Assembly (NCBI GenBank): GCA_000799755.1
Contig: JUHI01000007.1
Coordinates: forward strand, 124,001 to 188,000
Direction of reading: 5' to 3'
From: Martinezella tropici
GTDB taxonomy: Bacteria; Pseudomonadota; Alphaproteobacteria; Rhizobiales; Rhizobiaceae
Length of the DNA stretch: 64,000 bases
Shown here: positions 24,840-33,198 of the stretch, one piece after another
Numbering within the stretch: the stretch's first letter is position 1
Layout: every line of letters starts with the position of its first letter
Position numbers and translations under genes: made by a program
The notes under the pieces: generated by a model
What the model saw: only the letters and a program-made list of their open reading frames with translations
Databases searched by the model: none
Told to the model about the DNA's origin: nothing

Positions 24840-25679
24840 TCAACCGGCCAGTTCCTGCGCCCGCTTGCGCGCCGCTTCAAGAGCCGCGTCGAACAGAGGC
24901 TGCATCCCGTCTTCCGCCATCAGCACGCCGAGCGCCGCTGCAGTCGTCCCGCCTGGAGACGTCACGTTCTGGCGCAGACGCGAAGCGTCGTCGGGAGACT
25001 GGTGCAAGAGTTCACCAGCCCCCGCGACGGTTTCCCGTGCGAGCCGCATGGCGAGGTCCGCCTGCAGGCCAAGCTTTCGGCCCGCTTCCGCCATGCATTC
25101 CACGAGATAGAAAACATAGGCAGGCCCGCTGCCGGAAACGGCCGTCACCGAATCGATATCGGCTTCGCCGGGCACCCATTCGACCGGGCCGGACACTTTC
25201 AACAGATTCTGCACCAGCTGCCGCTGGCGATCGCTCACACGGGCATTGGCGAAGGCGCCCGTCACGCCGCGCCCGACCATAGCGGGCGTGTTCGGCATGG
25301 CGCGCACCATTGCGGCCTCTCCCAGATGCGCTTCAAGCGCAGAGAGCGTCTTTCCGGCCGCGATGGAAACGACGACCGTCGCCTGCCCGACGAGCGGCTT
25401 GAACGGCGGCAGAACCGCGTCCATCAGCTGCGGCTTGACGGCGATGAAGAGAACCCCCGCCGTCACGCCTTTCGGAACTTCGATGACATGGCTTGCGCCG
25501 GCATCCGCAATCATTTTCCGCATCGCGTCGGACGGATTGGGATCGACGACGATGACCGATGACCCCGGCACGCCGTTCTTCAGCCACCCCGTCAGCAATG
25601 CGCCACCCATGTTACCCGCTCCGATCAGGACGATCGGCCCGGAGGATGCAAATGCATTAGCGGATTGTTCGCCTGTCAT
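24840..25679 (-). CDS. proC: Pyrroline-5-carboxylate reductase
   Basis: A 279-residue enzyme, last step of proline synthesis, reducing P5C with NAD(P)H in the cytoplasm. N-terminal Rossmann loop IVLIGAGNMGGALLTGW (16-32), VRAMPNTPAMVGRGVT, and the C-terminal dimer/active-site region DSVTAVSGSGPAYVF with SPGGTTAAAL. Its ATG is separated by one base from the stop of the upstream YbjN-like gene, so the two are coupled. Confidence 0.95.
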   Translation of the reverse strand: MTGEQSANAFASSGPIVLIGAGNMGGALLTGWLKNGVPGSSVIVVDPNPSDAMRKMIADAGASHVIEVPKGVTAGVLFIAVKPQLMDAVLPPFKPLVGQATVVVSIAAGKTLSALEAHLGEAAMVRAMPNTPAMVGRGVTGAFANARVSDRQRQLVQNLLKVSGPVEWVPGEADIDSVTAVSGSGPAYVFYLVECMAEAGRKLGLQADLAMRLARETVAGAGELLHQSPDDASRLRQNVTSPGGTTAAALGVLMAEDGMQPLFDAALEAARKRAQELAG

Positions 25680-25680
25680 G

Positions 25681-26181
25681 TCACGCTTCGCCTACCGTTT
25701 CGAAGAGTACGGCTTCCATGGCACGGTTCGCATCAAGCCCGGACCACACAACGAACTGGAAAGCCTGATAGTAAGCCTCGCAGGTGTCAAGCGCATTGGA
25801 AAGCAGCACCTCCACCTGCCGGTTGGTGGGCTCGGCGCCGCCGGACAAGAGCAGCGACTGGCGGAAGATGACGATATCTTCCTGACGCCACAAATCGAAA
25901 TGACCCATCAGCACCTGCCCGTTGATACAGGACAGAAGCTTGATCACTTCGTTGACGCGCGGGTCGGGAACCTTGACATCGAACGCGCAGGCTATGTGCA
26001 GCGCCTCGAATTCCTCCATCCAGGAGAACGAGACGTGATAGTCGGTCCATCGGCCTTCGACGGTCATGGCGAGTTCGTCCTCGCCGGACCGCTCGAACGA
26101 CCAGTCGTTGTTGGCAGCGACGAATTCGATCATGTCGACCGGATTCGATTGTCGTTCGGCTTCCATTTCCATAAGGCTCAT
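25681..26181 (-). CDS. YbjN domain protein
   Basis: A 166-residue acidic cytoplasmic protein of the YbjN family (related to type III secretion chaperone-like folds), with VDMIEFVAANNDWSFERSGEDE and the LLSCINGQVLMGHFDLW segment. It precedes proC with a 1-bp gap. In enterobacteria YbjN affects motility and stress responses by unknown means; the role here is unknown. Confidence 0.85.
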   Translation of the reverse strand: MSLMEMEAERQSNPVDMIEFVAANNDWSFERSGEDELAMTVEGRWTDYHVSFSWMEEFEALHIACAFDVKVPDPRVNEVIKLLSCINGQVLMGHFDLWRQEDIVIFRQSLLLSGGAEPTNRQVEVLLSNALDTCEAYYQAFQFVVWSGLDANRAMEAVLFETVGEA

Positions 26182-26570
26182 GCAGCACCTTCTTGACCGG
26201 ATCGGTTGCAGTTTTCCCGTGGCTCAACACTGAAAGAACGCAAACAATTTTACTCCGGAAACATCCTCGGGATGATGTTGAACGGTTGCCAGACTAACGC
26301 TTCCACCATGCCCGGGGCTTACCAAGTCCGTTTCGAATCATCATTTAAAATCAGTGTATAGCCGCATGCCCGGCATGCCAGCCCCTGAGCGGTGATTTTG
26401 GAAACGGCACTGTGGAAAGCTCTTCCGACGCCTATTCAGAAGGGAGTCATAACCGACTCTGGCGATTGGCTTTTTTGCCTATGTCCACAGGTGGAAAAAC
26501 AGACGGAAATTTTCAGAGGAAAAAGGCGCGGCAAACGGGTGCCGCACCGGCTTTCAGGTTGAAAACAGGT
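26182..26570. other. 389-bp intergenic region
   Basis: Between the start of the YbjN-like gene and the end of ubiK, both minus strand. It must contain the promoter of the ybjN-proC-csaA run. Visible items are the ubiK terminator near 26521-26545 and a weak hairpin GAGTC/GACTC near 26445-26460 followed by ATTGGCTTTTTTGCC on the plus strand, which could end an unrecognised small transcript. No gene is supported. Confidence 0.4.
26521..26545 (-). terminator. Intrinsic terminator of ubiK
   Basis: On the minus strand GCGGCA pairs with TGCCGC (26528-26533 and 26540-26545), loop 6 nt, then GCC and a T-run. It lies 26 bp after the ubiK stop. Confidence 0.65.
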
Positions 26571-26831
26571 TCACTCGCCCTTGGCTGCGAGCTTGGCCTC
26601 GAGCGCTTCGATTCTCGAAAGCAGCGCCTCGTTTTCGTCGCGCGCCTTGATCGCCATTTCGCGAACGGCCTCGAACTCCTCGCGCTTGACGATATCCATG
26701 CTGTTCAGCCAGCGTTCGGCATGAGCGTTGAAGGCGGTTTCTATTTCGCGGCGCACGCCCTGGGCAGCACCGGCGGCATCGGTCATCAGCTTGGCGAATT
26801 CGTCCAAGATTCGGTTCGGTCCAGTGCTCAT
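26571..26831 (-). CDS. ubiK: UbiK/BMFP-family ubiquinone-biosynthesis accessory protein
   Basis: An 86-residue helical protein: amphipathic N-terminal NRILDEFAKLMTDAAGAAQG, a short linker and a C-terminal coiled coil (about 50-84, ending EALLSRIEALEAKLAAK). This is the membrane-fusogenic BMFP/UbiK pattern; UbiK supports aerobic coenzyme Q synthesis in enterobacteria. ATG 26831 has AAGGAG at proper spacing. Divergent from lgt. Confidence 0.85.
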   Translation of the reverse strand: MSTGPNRILDEFAKLMTDAAGAAQGVRREIETAFNAHAERWLNSMDIVKREEFEAVREMAIKARDENEALLSRIEALEAKLAAKGE

Positions 26832-27031
26832 GGCAATCTCCTTGCGGCCGTCGGCCCTCAACGGTCAGGCATCGATATGGGCCAGATAGTGCTGAGGTAG
26901 GATTTCCAAGGGGCCGATGCAAGCAAATTGAGATAGGACTGGACAACCGCACCCGCGATATCGGGCGGACCAACAATCGACTTGACCGTTTCGATAGCGA
27001 ACGCCATGTTCCGCGCACATTTTGGATATTA

Positions 27032-27077
27032 AGCATGATCCCGTTCCGAAATGGCACGGTGCTTTCGGGAACATGCT
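27032..27077. repeat. Rhizobial REP-like palindrome
   Basis: AGCATG (27032-27037) and CATGCT (27072-27077) bound an imperfect palindrome with inner TCCCG...CCGAAA and TTTCGGGA arms. This resembles the short palindromes dispersed in Rhizobium intergenic regions. It covers the ATG at 27051, the only ATG in the lgt frame before the protein proper, which argues against that start. Confidence 0.6.
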
Positions 27078-27095
27078 GCAACGGGCCTGACGATC

Positions 27096-27983
27096 TTGCT
27101 GACATCCGCCAATCTCGCCGCCATCCTGCCGTTTCCGGATATCGACCCGGTCGCCGTATCTCTCGGTCCGATCTCCGTCCATTGGTACGGGCTTGCCTAT
27201 GTCGCCGGCATTCTGATCGGCTGGTTCTATGCTCGGCGGCTGGTCGACAACGGCAAGCTCTGGCTGAACGATACAGCACCCATGACGCGCCAGCATCTGG
27301 ACGACTTCATTCTCTGGGTCGCCTTCGGCATCGTTCTCGGCGGTCGCATCGGCTATATCCTCTTTTATGATCTCGATCCGGTGCTGGCCAATCCGATCCG
27401 CGCCATCGAGGTCTGGAATGGCGGCATGTCCTTCCACGGCGGATTGATCGGCACGACGATCGCCATGATCCTGTTCGCAAGACGCAACCAGATTCCAGCC
27501 TGGAGCTTGTTCGATATCGTCGCCGCCGTTGCGCCGATCGGGCTGTTCTTCGGCCGCATCGCCAATTTCATCAACGGCGAACTCTGGGGTCGCGTGAGCG
27601 ATGTTCCCTGGGCCATGATCTTCTGCAGCCCGCATATCATCGCAGCCCATAATGGCGCCTGCCCCGCCGGCCCCGATCCGCGCCACCCCAGCCAGCTTTA
27701 TGAAGCCGGCATCGAAGGCATCATCCTCTTCCTCGTGCTCTTCATTCTCACGCGCTGGGCGCTGGCATTGAAGAAGCCGGGCACGGTCAGCGGTATTTTT
27801 GTCATCGGCTACGCTTTCTCGCGTATTTTTGTCGAATTCTTCCGTCAGCCTGACGAACAGCTCGGCTATCTCCTCGGCACGAACTGGCTGACGATGGGAA
27901 TGGTGCTGTCGCTTCCGATGGTCGCCATCGGCCTGTGGGCCGTTATCCGCGCCAGGCAGGCAGCGGCACGGCAGATGGCTTGA
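27096..27983 (+). CDS. lgt: Prolipoprotein diacylglyceryl transferase
   Basis: An inner-membrane enzyme moving diacylglycerol from phosphatidylglycerol to the lipobox cysteine of prolipoproteins. About seven membrane helices; signature motifs HWYGLAYVAGI, GGRIGYILFYD, FHGGLIG (catalytic His) and GRIANFINGELWGR are intact, as are RHPSQLYEA and FVEFFRQPDEQ. Start uncertain: TTG 27096 gives about 295 residues; the frame is open to ATG 27051, but that lies inside a REP-like palindrome. An unusual start codon may limit expression. Confidence 0.92.
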   Translation: MLTSANLAAILPFPDIDPVAVSLGPISVHWYGLAYVAGILIGWFYARRLVDNGKLWLNDTAPMTRQHLDDFILWVAFGIVLGGRIGYILFYDLDPVLANPIRAIEVWNGGMSFHGGLIGTTIAMILFARRNQIPAWSLFDIVAAVAPIGLFFGRIANFINGELWGRVSDVPWAMIFCSPHIIAAHNGACPAGPDPRHPSQLYEAGIEGIILFLVLFILTRWALALKKPGTVSGIFVIGYAFSRIFVEFFRQPDEQLGYLLGTNWLTMGMVLSLPMVAIGLWAVIRARQAAARQMA

Positions 27984-27998
27984 GGTGGGGTTAATATC

Positions 27999-28041
27999 GC
28001 ATGATCCTGCGGGAACGGCTCCCAGTCCTTCAGGATCAAGC
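27999..28041. repeat. Second REP-like palindrome, upstream of midA-like gene
   Basis: GCATGATCCTG (27999-28009) and CAGGATCAAGC (28031-28041) are inverted with one mismatch, 21 bp apart, ending 17 bp before the next ATG. It shares the GCATGATCC arm with the element at 27032, so both probably belong to one repeat family; here it could also act as a hairpin between lgt and the next gene. Confidence 0.55.
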
Positions 28042-28058
28042 ATTAGCGAAAGCAAAGA

Positions 28059-29156
28059 ATGACGACGGCGCTCGGGGAAAAAATCAAAGCCATCATCCGC
28101 ACCAACGGGCCATTGAGCATCACGGATTATTTTTCGCTGTGTCTCGCCGATCCGGTGCATGGTTATTACAAGACGCGTGAGCCCTTCGGCCAGTCCGGCG
28201 ACTTCGTCACTGCCCCCGAAATCAGCCAGCTCTTCGGCGAGATGATCGGCGTCTTCATGGTGCATGCCTGGCAGCGGCATGGAACGCCTGATGATGTCCG
28301 TCTCGTCGAAATCGGCCCGGGCCGCGGCACGATGATGTCGGACATGCTGCGCGTCATCGGCAAGCTCGCGCCGCCGCTCTACGATGTCATGACGGTGCAT
28401 CTCGTCGAAACCAGCGAGCGCCTGCAGGGCTTCCAGCGCCAGACCCTCGAAGCCTACGGCGCAAAAATCTCCTGGCACACGGATTTCGGCGAAGTGCCCG
28501 AGGGTTTCACCCTGCTCGCCGCCAACGAACTTTTCGACGCCATTCCGATCCGCCAGTTCGTCCGCACCGCGAACGGCTTCCGCGAGCGCACGGTCGGCCT
28601 CGATGTCGACGACGAACTGAGCTTCACCGCAGGCGTCGCCACGCTCGATCCGGCTCTTCTTCCGGACGGCGGCCTGCCGCCGATCGGCACGATTTTCGAA
28701 ATCGCACCTGCCCGCCAGGCCGTGATGACGACGATCTGCGACAGGCTGGCCGCCTATGGCGGTACGGCGCTCGCCATCGACTACGGGCACATGGCAACGG
28801 GATTCGGCGATACGCTGCAGGCGGTGCGCATGCACGAATACGATCCGCCGCTGGAGCATCCCGGCGAAGCGGACCTTACGAGCCATGTCGATTTCCAGCA
28901 TCTGGCGCAAACGGCGCTCGCTTCCGGCATGCACATCAACGGCTGCTGTCATCAGGGCGATTTCCTCATCGGCCTCGGCCTGCTGGAACGCGCCGCCGCC
29001 CTCGGCCGGGACCAGGATGCGGCAACGCAGGAGAATATCCGCGTCGCCGTGGAGCGGCTTGCGGGCGCCGGCGAAGGCAAGATGGGAGAGCTTTTCAAGG
29101 TGCTGGCGGTCTCCAGCCCGGCGATCGAGCTCCTGCCCTTTCGTCCCGTCAGCTGA
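28059..29156 (+). CDS. SAM-dependent methyltransferase, MidA/NDUFAF7 family
   Basis: A 365-residue class I methyltransferase of the DUF185 family. Characteristic are DYFSLCLADPVHGYY (about 24-38), GDFVTAPEISQLFGE, the SAM loop VEIGPGRGTMMSDML (about 86-100), ANELFDAIPIRQF and IDYGH. Mitochondrial NDUFAF7 methylates an arginine of a complex I subunit; the bacterial target is not established. It is 75 bp after lgt and precedes pgeF. Confidence 0.88.
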   Translation: MTTALGEKIKAIIRTNGPLSITDYFSLCLADPVHGYYKTREPFGQSGDFVTAPEISQLFGEMIGVFMVHAWQRHGTPDDVRLVEIGPGRGTMMSDMLRVIGKLAPPLYDVMTVHLVETSERLQGFQRQTLEAYGAKISWHTDFGEVPEGFTLLAANELFDAIPIRQFVRTANGFRERTVGLDVDDELSFTAGVATLDPALLPDGGLPPIGTIFEIAPARQAVMTTICDRLAAYGGTALAIDYGHMATGFGDTLQAVRMHEYDPPLEHPGEADLTSHVDFQHLAQTALASGMHINGCCHQGDFLIGLGLLERAAALGRDQDAATQENIRVAVERLAGAGEGKMGELFKVLAVSSPAIELLPFRPVS

Positions 29157-29293
29157 TCGCTTGGCCGCCAATCCTTGCGGATTGACAGGGTACGGCGGCC
29201 TGGGCCAACATTCCCTCACGATCGAACTGCTTCGCCGCGGCTGCGTTATTCATCGCACGACAGGCTGAACCAAGATATCAAGGAACACTCTCG

Positions 29294-30076
29294 TTGCCGA
29301 CACCACTTGCAAGCACGCTGCTGAGCGCCGCCGAGACTTCCGGCATTCGTCATGGCTACTTCACCCGCGCCGGCGGCGTTTCGGAAGGCCTCTATCGCGG
29401 CCTGAACGTCGGCCTCGGCTCACATGACGATCGCGAGCACGTGCAGGAAAATCGCCGCCGTGTCGCCGGCTGGTTCGGCTTGCCCGTCGAACGGCTTGCC
29501 ACCGTACACCAGATCCATTCGCCCAATGTCGTCACCATCGGCGCGCATTATGATGGCAGCCGGCCGCAGGCCGATGCGATGGTGACGGCCTCGCCGGGTA
29601 TCGCGCTTGGCGTGCTTGCCGCAGATTGCGGCCCCATCCTCTTCGCCGATCCTGAAAACCGGGTCATCGGCGCCGCCCATGCCGGCTGGAAGGGCGCGCT
29701 GACGGGCGTGCTGGAAAACACCATCGAAGCGATGGTGGCGCTCGGCGCGAAACGCGAGACGATCATTGCCTGCCTCGGCCCCTCCATCAGCCAGGCGAGT
29801 TACGAGGTCGGCCCCGAATTCGTCGAACGCTTTCTCGCCCACGATCCCGATTACGCGCAATATTTCACCCCATCCGAGCGCGACGGCCATGCCATGTTCG
29901 ATCTGCCGTCCTTGACGGTCGATCGTCTGCACAAAGCGGGCGTCACGGCTGAAAGCCTGAACCTCTGCACCTATCCGGATACGGAGCGCTTCTTCTCCTA
30001 TCGGCGCACGACGCACGCGAAGGAGCCGGATTACGGACGCCAGATTTCCGCCATCGCTATCGGGGAGGCAACCTAG
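29294..30076 (+). CDS. pgeF: Peptidoglycan editing factor PgeF (YfiH/laccase-domain)
   Basis: A 260-residue cytoplasmic enzyme of the multicopper-oxidase-like YfiH family, which hydrolyses mis-incorporated amino acids (for example L-Ser) from UDP-MurNAc. Motifs: HGYFTRAGGVSEGLY, ATVHQIHS with a zinc His, LAADCGPILFAD with the zinc Cys, and GAAHAGWKG with His. The start is TTG 29294, with AAGGA 9 nt upstream. The M24 gene begins 1 bp after its stop. Confidence 0.9.
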   Translation: MPTPLASTLLSAAETSGIRHGYFTRAGGVSEGLYRGLNVGLGSHDDREHVQENRRRVAGWFGLPVERLATVHQIHSPNVVTIGAHYDGSRPQADAMVTASPGIALGVLAADCGPILFADPENRVIGAAHAGWKGALTGVLENTIEAMVALGAKRETIIACLGPSISQASYEVGPEFVERFLAHDPDYAQYFTPSERDGHAMFDLPSLTVDRLHKAGVTAESLNLCTYPDTERFFSYRRTTHAKEPDYGRQISAIAIGEAT

Positions 30077-30077
30077 T

Positions 30078-31229
30078 ATGGCCCTGCATTTCGAACGCAG
30101 CGAATTCGATGCTCGTCTGGCGCGACTGCTGGCGAGGATGCAGGAGGAAAAGCTCGATGCCATGCTGCTCTTTGCCCAAGAGAGCATGTATTGGCTGACC
30201 GGCTACGATACGTTCGGCTATTGCTTCTTCCAGACACTGGTCGTCAAGGCGGACGGATCCTTGACGCTTCTGACGCGATCGGCCGATCTTCGCCAGGCGC
30301 AGCTCACATCCGTCATCACCGATATCCGCATCTGGGTCGACCGCGTCAACGCCGATCCGACGCTCGATCTCAAGGATCTATTGTCCGATCTCGATCTGCT
30401 CGGCGCCCGTATCGGCATCGAATACGACACCCACGGCATGACGGGCCGCATCGCCCGGCTGCTCGATCATCAGCTAGCAAGCTTCGGCCAGATCGTCGAC
30501 GCTTCCTATCTTGTAAGCCGCCTGCGCCTGACCAAAAGCCCGGCGGAAATCGCTCATGTCGAGCGTGCCGCGGCACTCGCCGACGATGCCCTGGACGCCG
30601 CGCTGTCCCTGGTCAAGCCGGGCGCCGACGAGGCCGATATCCTGGCCGCGATGCAGGGCGCCGTCTTTGCCGGCGGCGGCGATTACCCCGCCAACGAATT
30701 CATCATCGGCTCGGGTGCCGAAGCCCTGCTCTGCCGCTACAAGTCCGGCCGCCGCAAGCTCGACGCCGACGACCAGCTGACGCTCGAATGGGCTGGCGTC
30801 GATGCCCATTATCACGCGGCCATGATGCGCACGGTCGTCATCGGCACTCCCAGCCACCGCCATCGCGAACTTTACAGCGCCTGCCTGGAAACCCTGCAGG
30901 CAATCGAAACGGTCCTGATGCCCGGGCACACGTTCGGCGACGTGTTCGATGTTCATGCGAAAATCATGGACGAGCGCGGCCTTGCACGCCACCGGCTGAA
31001 TGCCTGCGGCTATTCGCTCGGTGCTCGCTTCTCGCCCTCATGGATGGAGCACGAGATGTTCCATATGGGCAATCCGCTTGAAATCCAGGAGAACATGTCG
31101 CTCTTCGTGCACATGATCATCATGGATTCCGACAGCGGTACCGCCATGACCCTCGGACAGACCTATCTGACGACCTCGCAGGCGCCGAAAGCCCTTTCCC
31201 GCCACCCTCTCGAATTTCTTAACCGTTAG
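30078..31229 (+). CDS. M24 (pita-bread) family protein without metal ligands
   Basis: A 383-residue protein with a creatinase-type N-terminal domain (about 1-140) and a C-terminal pita-bread domain. It looks like an Xaa-Pro peptidase overall, but the expected Asp-Asp-His-Glu-Glu metal ligands are replaced: LTLEWAGVDAHYHAAMMRT has no aspartate pair, the GHG-type His motif reads CGYSLGARF, and the PGM..E segment reads ENMSLFVHM. Creatinase and ectoine hydrolase also lack metals, so it may be a non-metal amidinohydrolase/hydrolase. Coupled to pgeF (1-bp gap). Substrate unknown. Confidence 0.8.
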   Translation: MALHFERSEFDARLARLLARMQEEKLDAMLLFAQESMYWLTGYDTFGYCFFQTLVVKADGSLTLLTRSADLRQAQLTSVITDIRIWVDRVNADPTLDLKDLLSDLDLLGARIGIEYDTHGMTGRIARLLDHQLASFGQIVDASYLVSRLRLTKSPAEIAHVERAAALADDALDAALSLVKPGADEADILAAMQGAVFAGGGDYPANEFIIGSGAEALLCRYKSGRRKLDADDQLTLEWAGVDAHYHAAMMRTVVIGTPSHRHRELYSACLETLQAIETVLMPGHTFGDVFDVHAKIMDERGLARHRLNACGYSLGARFSPSWMEHEMFHMGNPLEIQENMSLFVHMIIMDSDSGTAMTLGQTYLTTSQAPKALSRHPLEFLNR

Positions 31230-31284
31230 GGGCGTAAGATAGCGGTCCTGGACGGTAAGACCGTCGGGAGAAAGGATCGCGTCT

Positions 31285-32145
31285 ATGGGACTGGTCAGGA
31301 TCACGTTGACTGTCGCCGGCTTTTGCCTCGCGCTCTCCGCCTGCAATACCACGGACGCCCTGACGCCGCCCGAAGCCATCGGCGATGCCAGCTCCAGCCC
31401 GGTCACCCAACGCGACGTCGAACGCATGGCGTCGGCGCCCCAGCGCCGTCAGACCTATCAGAACACGCAGGATAGCTACGGCTATCAGCAGCAGACCTCG
31501 CAGCAGGCCTATCAGCCACAGAGCTACAGCGGCAGCGGCACGCTCGACGACCAGGCTTCGGCGCTGCGATCGAACGGCACCAACCCTTATGCCTCCCGTC
31601 CGCTTGACGGATCTCGGACGGCCTCGATTGCTCCGGCCAACAACCAGTTCTCCGAGTCCGACGAACAGCAGGAAGCCGACCGCCGCCTGTCGGACGATCC
31701 TCAGCCGCAACAGCAGGCTACGGACGAGCAGCAGCCGGACCAGCAACAGGCATCGCTGCCGCCCGCAGCCGCGGCCGGCGGCAACAGCGTCCGCTTCCTG
31801 CCGATCATCGGCGCTCCGGTGGAAGCCGTCACGCCGCTGTCGCGCCAGCTCGGCGCCGATGCCCGCTCGCTCGGCCTGACAATCAAGAGCTCAAGCGATT
31901 CCAGTGCGGCCTACATTCTCAAGGGCTATCTCTCCGCCTTTGAGGATGGCCCGCAGATTTCCGTAACCTATGTATGGGACGTGCTCGACAGCAATGGCAA
32001 TCGCGTCCACCGCATTCAGGGTTCGGAAAGTGCTCCGCTGAAGCGCGGCGACCCATGGTCGGCCGTTCCTTCGACGGTCATGCAGAAAATTGCCACCAAA
32101 ACCATGTCGGAATTCAATTCCTGGCGTGAATCCAACGGTGGATAG
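31285..32145 (+). CDS. Lipoprotein with Gln-rich linker
   Basis: A 286-residue lipoprotein: signal peptide with lipobox LSAC (Cys20), a low-complexity Gln/Ser/Asp linker (about 55-160, runs such as QQQQASLPPAAAAGG), then a folded C-terminal domain (about 165-280) with VEAVTPLSRQLGADARSLGL and an Ile-Thr-Tyr-Trp strand-rich part. It lies 55 bp behind the M24 gene and ahead of prs. The C-terminal domain is not recognised; an outer-membrane location is inferred since no Asp follows the Cys. Confidence 0.75.
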   Translation: MGLVRITLTVAGFCLALSACNTTDALTPPEAIGDASSSPVTQRDVERMASAPQRRQTYQNTQDSYGYQQQTSQQAYQPQSYSGSGTLDDQASALRSNGTNPYASRPLDGSRTASIAPANNQFSESDEQQEADRRLSDDPQPQQQATDEQQPDQQQASLPPAAAAGGNSVRFLPIIGAPVEAVTPLSRQLGADARSLGLTIKSSSDSSAAYILKGYLSAFEDGPQISVTYVWDVLDSNGNRVHRIQGSESAPLKRGDPWSAVPSTVMQKIATKTMSEFNSWRESNGG

Positions 32146-32250
32146 CCACAAGCTTTTCAGAAATATGAAAGCTAACGCGCCTCTCCCCCTTGCATTCGAG
32201 AGCAAGGCGGTTAAAAGCGCGGCTATCAGGTTGGTAACAGGCGGGCCAAA

Positions 32251-33183
32251 ATGAAGGTTTTCGCAGGCAATTCGAACCGGCACCTTGCCGAAGCGATCTG
32301 CAATTATCTCAACGTTCCTTTGGGCAGGGCCAGTGTCAGGCGCTTCGCGGACCAGGAAATCTTCGTTGAAGTCCAGGAAAACGTACGCGGCGAGGACGTG
32401 TTTGTCGTCCAGCCGACTTCGTTCCCGGCCAACGACCATCTCATGGAACTGTTGATCATGATCGATGCGATGCGGCGCTCTTCGGCGCGACGCATCACGG
32501 CGGTTCTTCCCTATTTCGGCTATGCCCGCCAGGATCGCCGCGCCTCCGGGCGCACGCCGATCTCGGCCAAGCTGGTGGCGAACCTCATCACCGAGGCTGG
32601 CGCCGACCGCGTGCTGACGCTCGATCTCCATGCCGGCCAGATTCAGGGCTTCTTCGATATCCCCACTGACAATCTCTACGCGCTGCCGATCCTGACCCGC
32701 GATATCAAGGCGAACTACGATATCGGCAATGTCATGGTCGTCTCTCCCGACGTCGGCGGTGTCGTGCGCGCCCGCGCGCTCGCCAAACGCCTCGACTGTC
32801 TGCTGGCGATCGTGGACAAGCGCCGTGATCGCCCGGGCGAGTCCGAAGTGATGAACATCATCGGTGAAGTCGCCGGCAAGGATTGCCTGCTGATCGACGA
32901 CATCGTCGATTCCGGCGGCACGCTCTGCAACGCGGCCGATGCGCTGCTCGCACGCGGCGCGGCAAGCGTTACCGCTTATATCACCCACGGCGTTCTCTCA
33001 GGCGGCGCCGTGACCCGTGTGACGAATTCGCAGCTGAAGGAGCTGGTGATCACCGATTCCATCCAGCCGACGACAGCCGTGCTTTCGGCGCCCAATATCC
33101 GCGTCATCTCGACGGCAAGCCTGATCGGCGAAGCCATCAACCGTACCAGCCAGGAAGAATCGGTTTCGAGCCTGTTCGACTGA
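32251..33183 (+). CDS. prs: Ribose-phosphate pyrophosphokinase
   Basis: A 310-residue class I PRPP synthase making 5-phosphoribosyl diphosphate from ribose 5-phosphate and ATP for nucleotide, His and Trp synthesis. Visible are the flexible loop YARQDRRASGRTPISAKL, the LTLDLHAGQIQGFFD segment, VVSPDVGGVVRA, DKRRDRPG and the PRPP loop LLIDDIVDSGGTLCNAA. Length is typical. A 105-bp gap upstream and ribosome site allow its own promoter. Confidence 0.96.
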   Translation: MKVFAGNSNRHLAEAICNYLNVPLGRASVRRFADQEIFVEVQENVRGEDVFVVQPTSFPANDHLMELLIMIDAMRRSSARRITAVLPYFGYARQDRRASGRTPISAKLVANLITEAGADRVLTLDLHAGQIQGFFDIPTDNLYALPILTRDIKANYDIGNVMVVSPDVGGVVRARALAKRLDCLLAIVDKRRDRPGESEVMNIIGEVAGKDCLLIDDIVDSGGTLCNAADALLARGAASVTAYITHGVLSGGAVTRVTNSQLKELVITDSIQPTTAVLSAPNIRVISTASLIGEAINRTSQEESVSSLFD

Positions 33184-33198
33184 GGCTTGCACCCGCTG

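Noticed and set aside
26865..29219. 784-codon open frame on the minus strand
   Set aside because: It lies antisense to lgt and the MidA-like gene, both with clear family motifs. Its protein is Asp/Arg/Ala/Gly-rich without domain features, as expected from GC-rich antisense frames.
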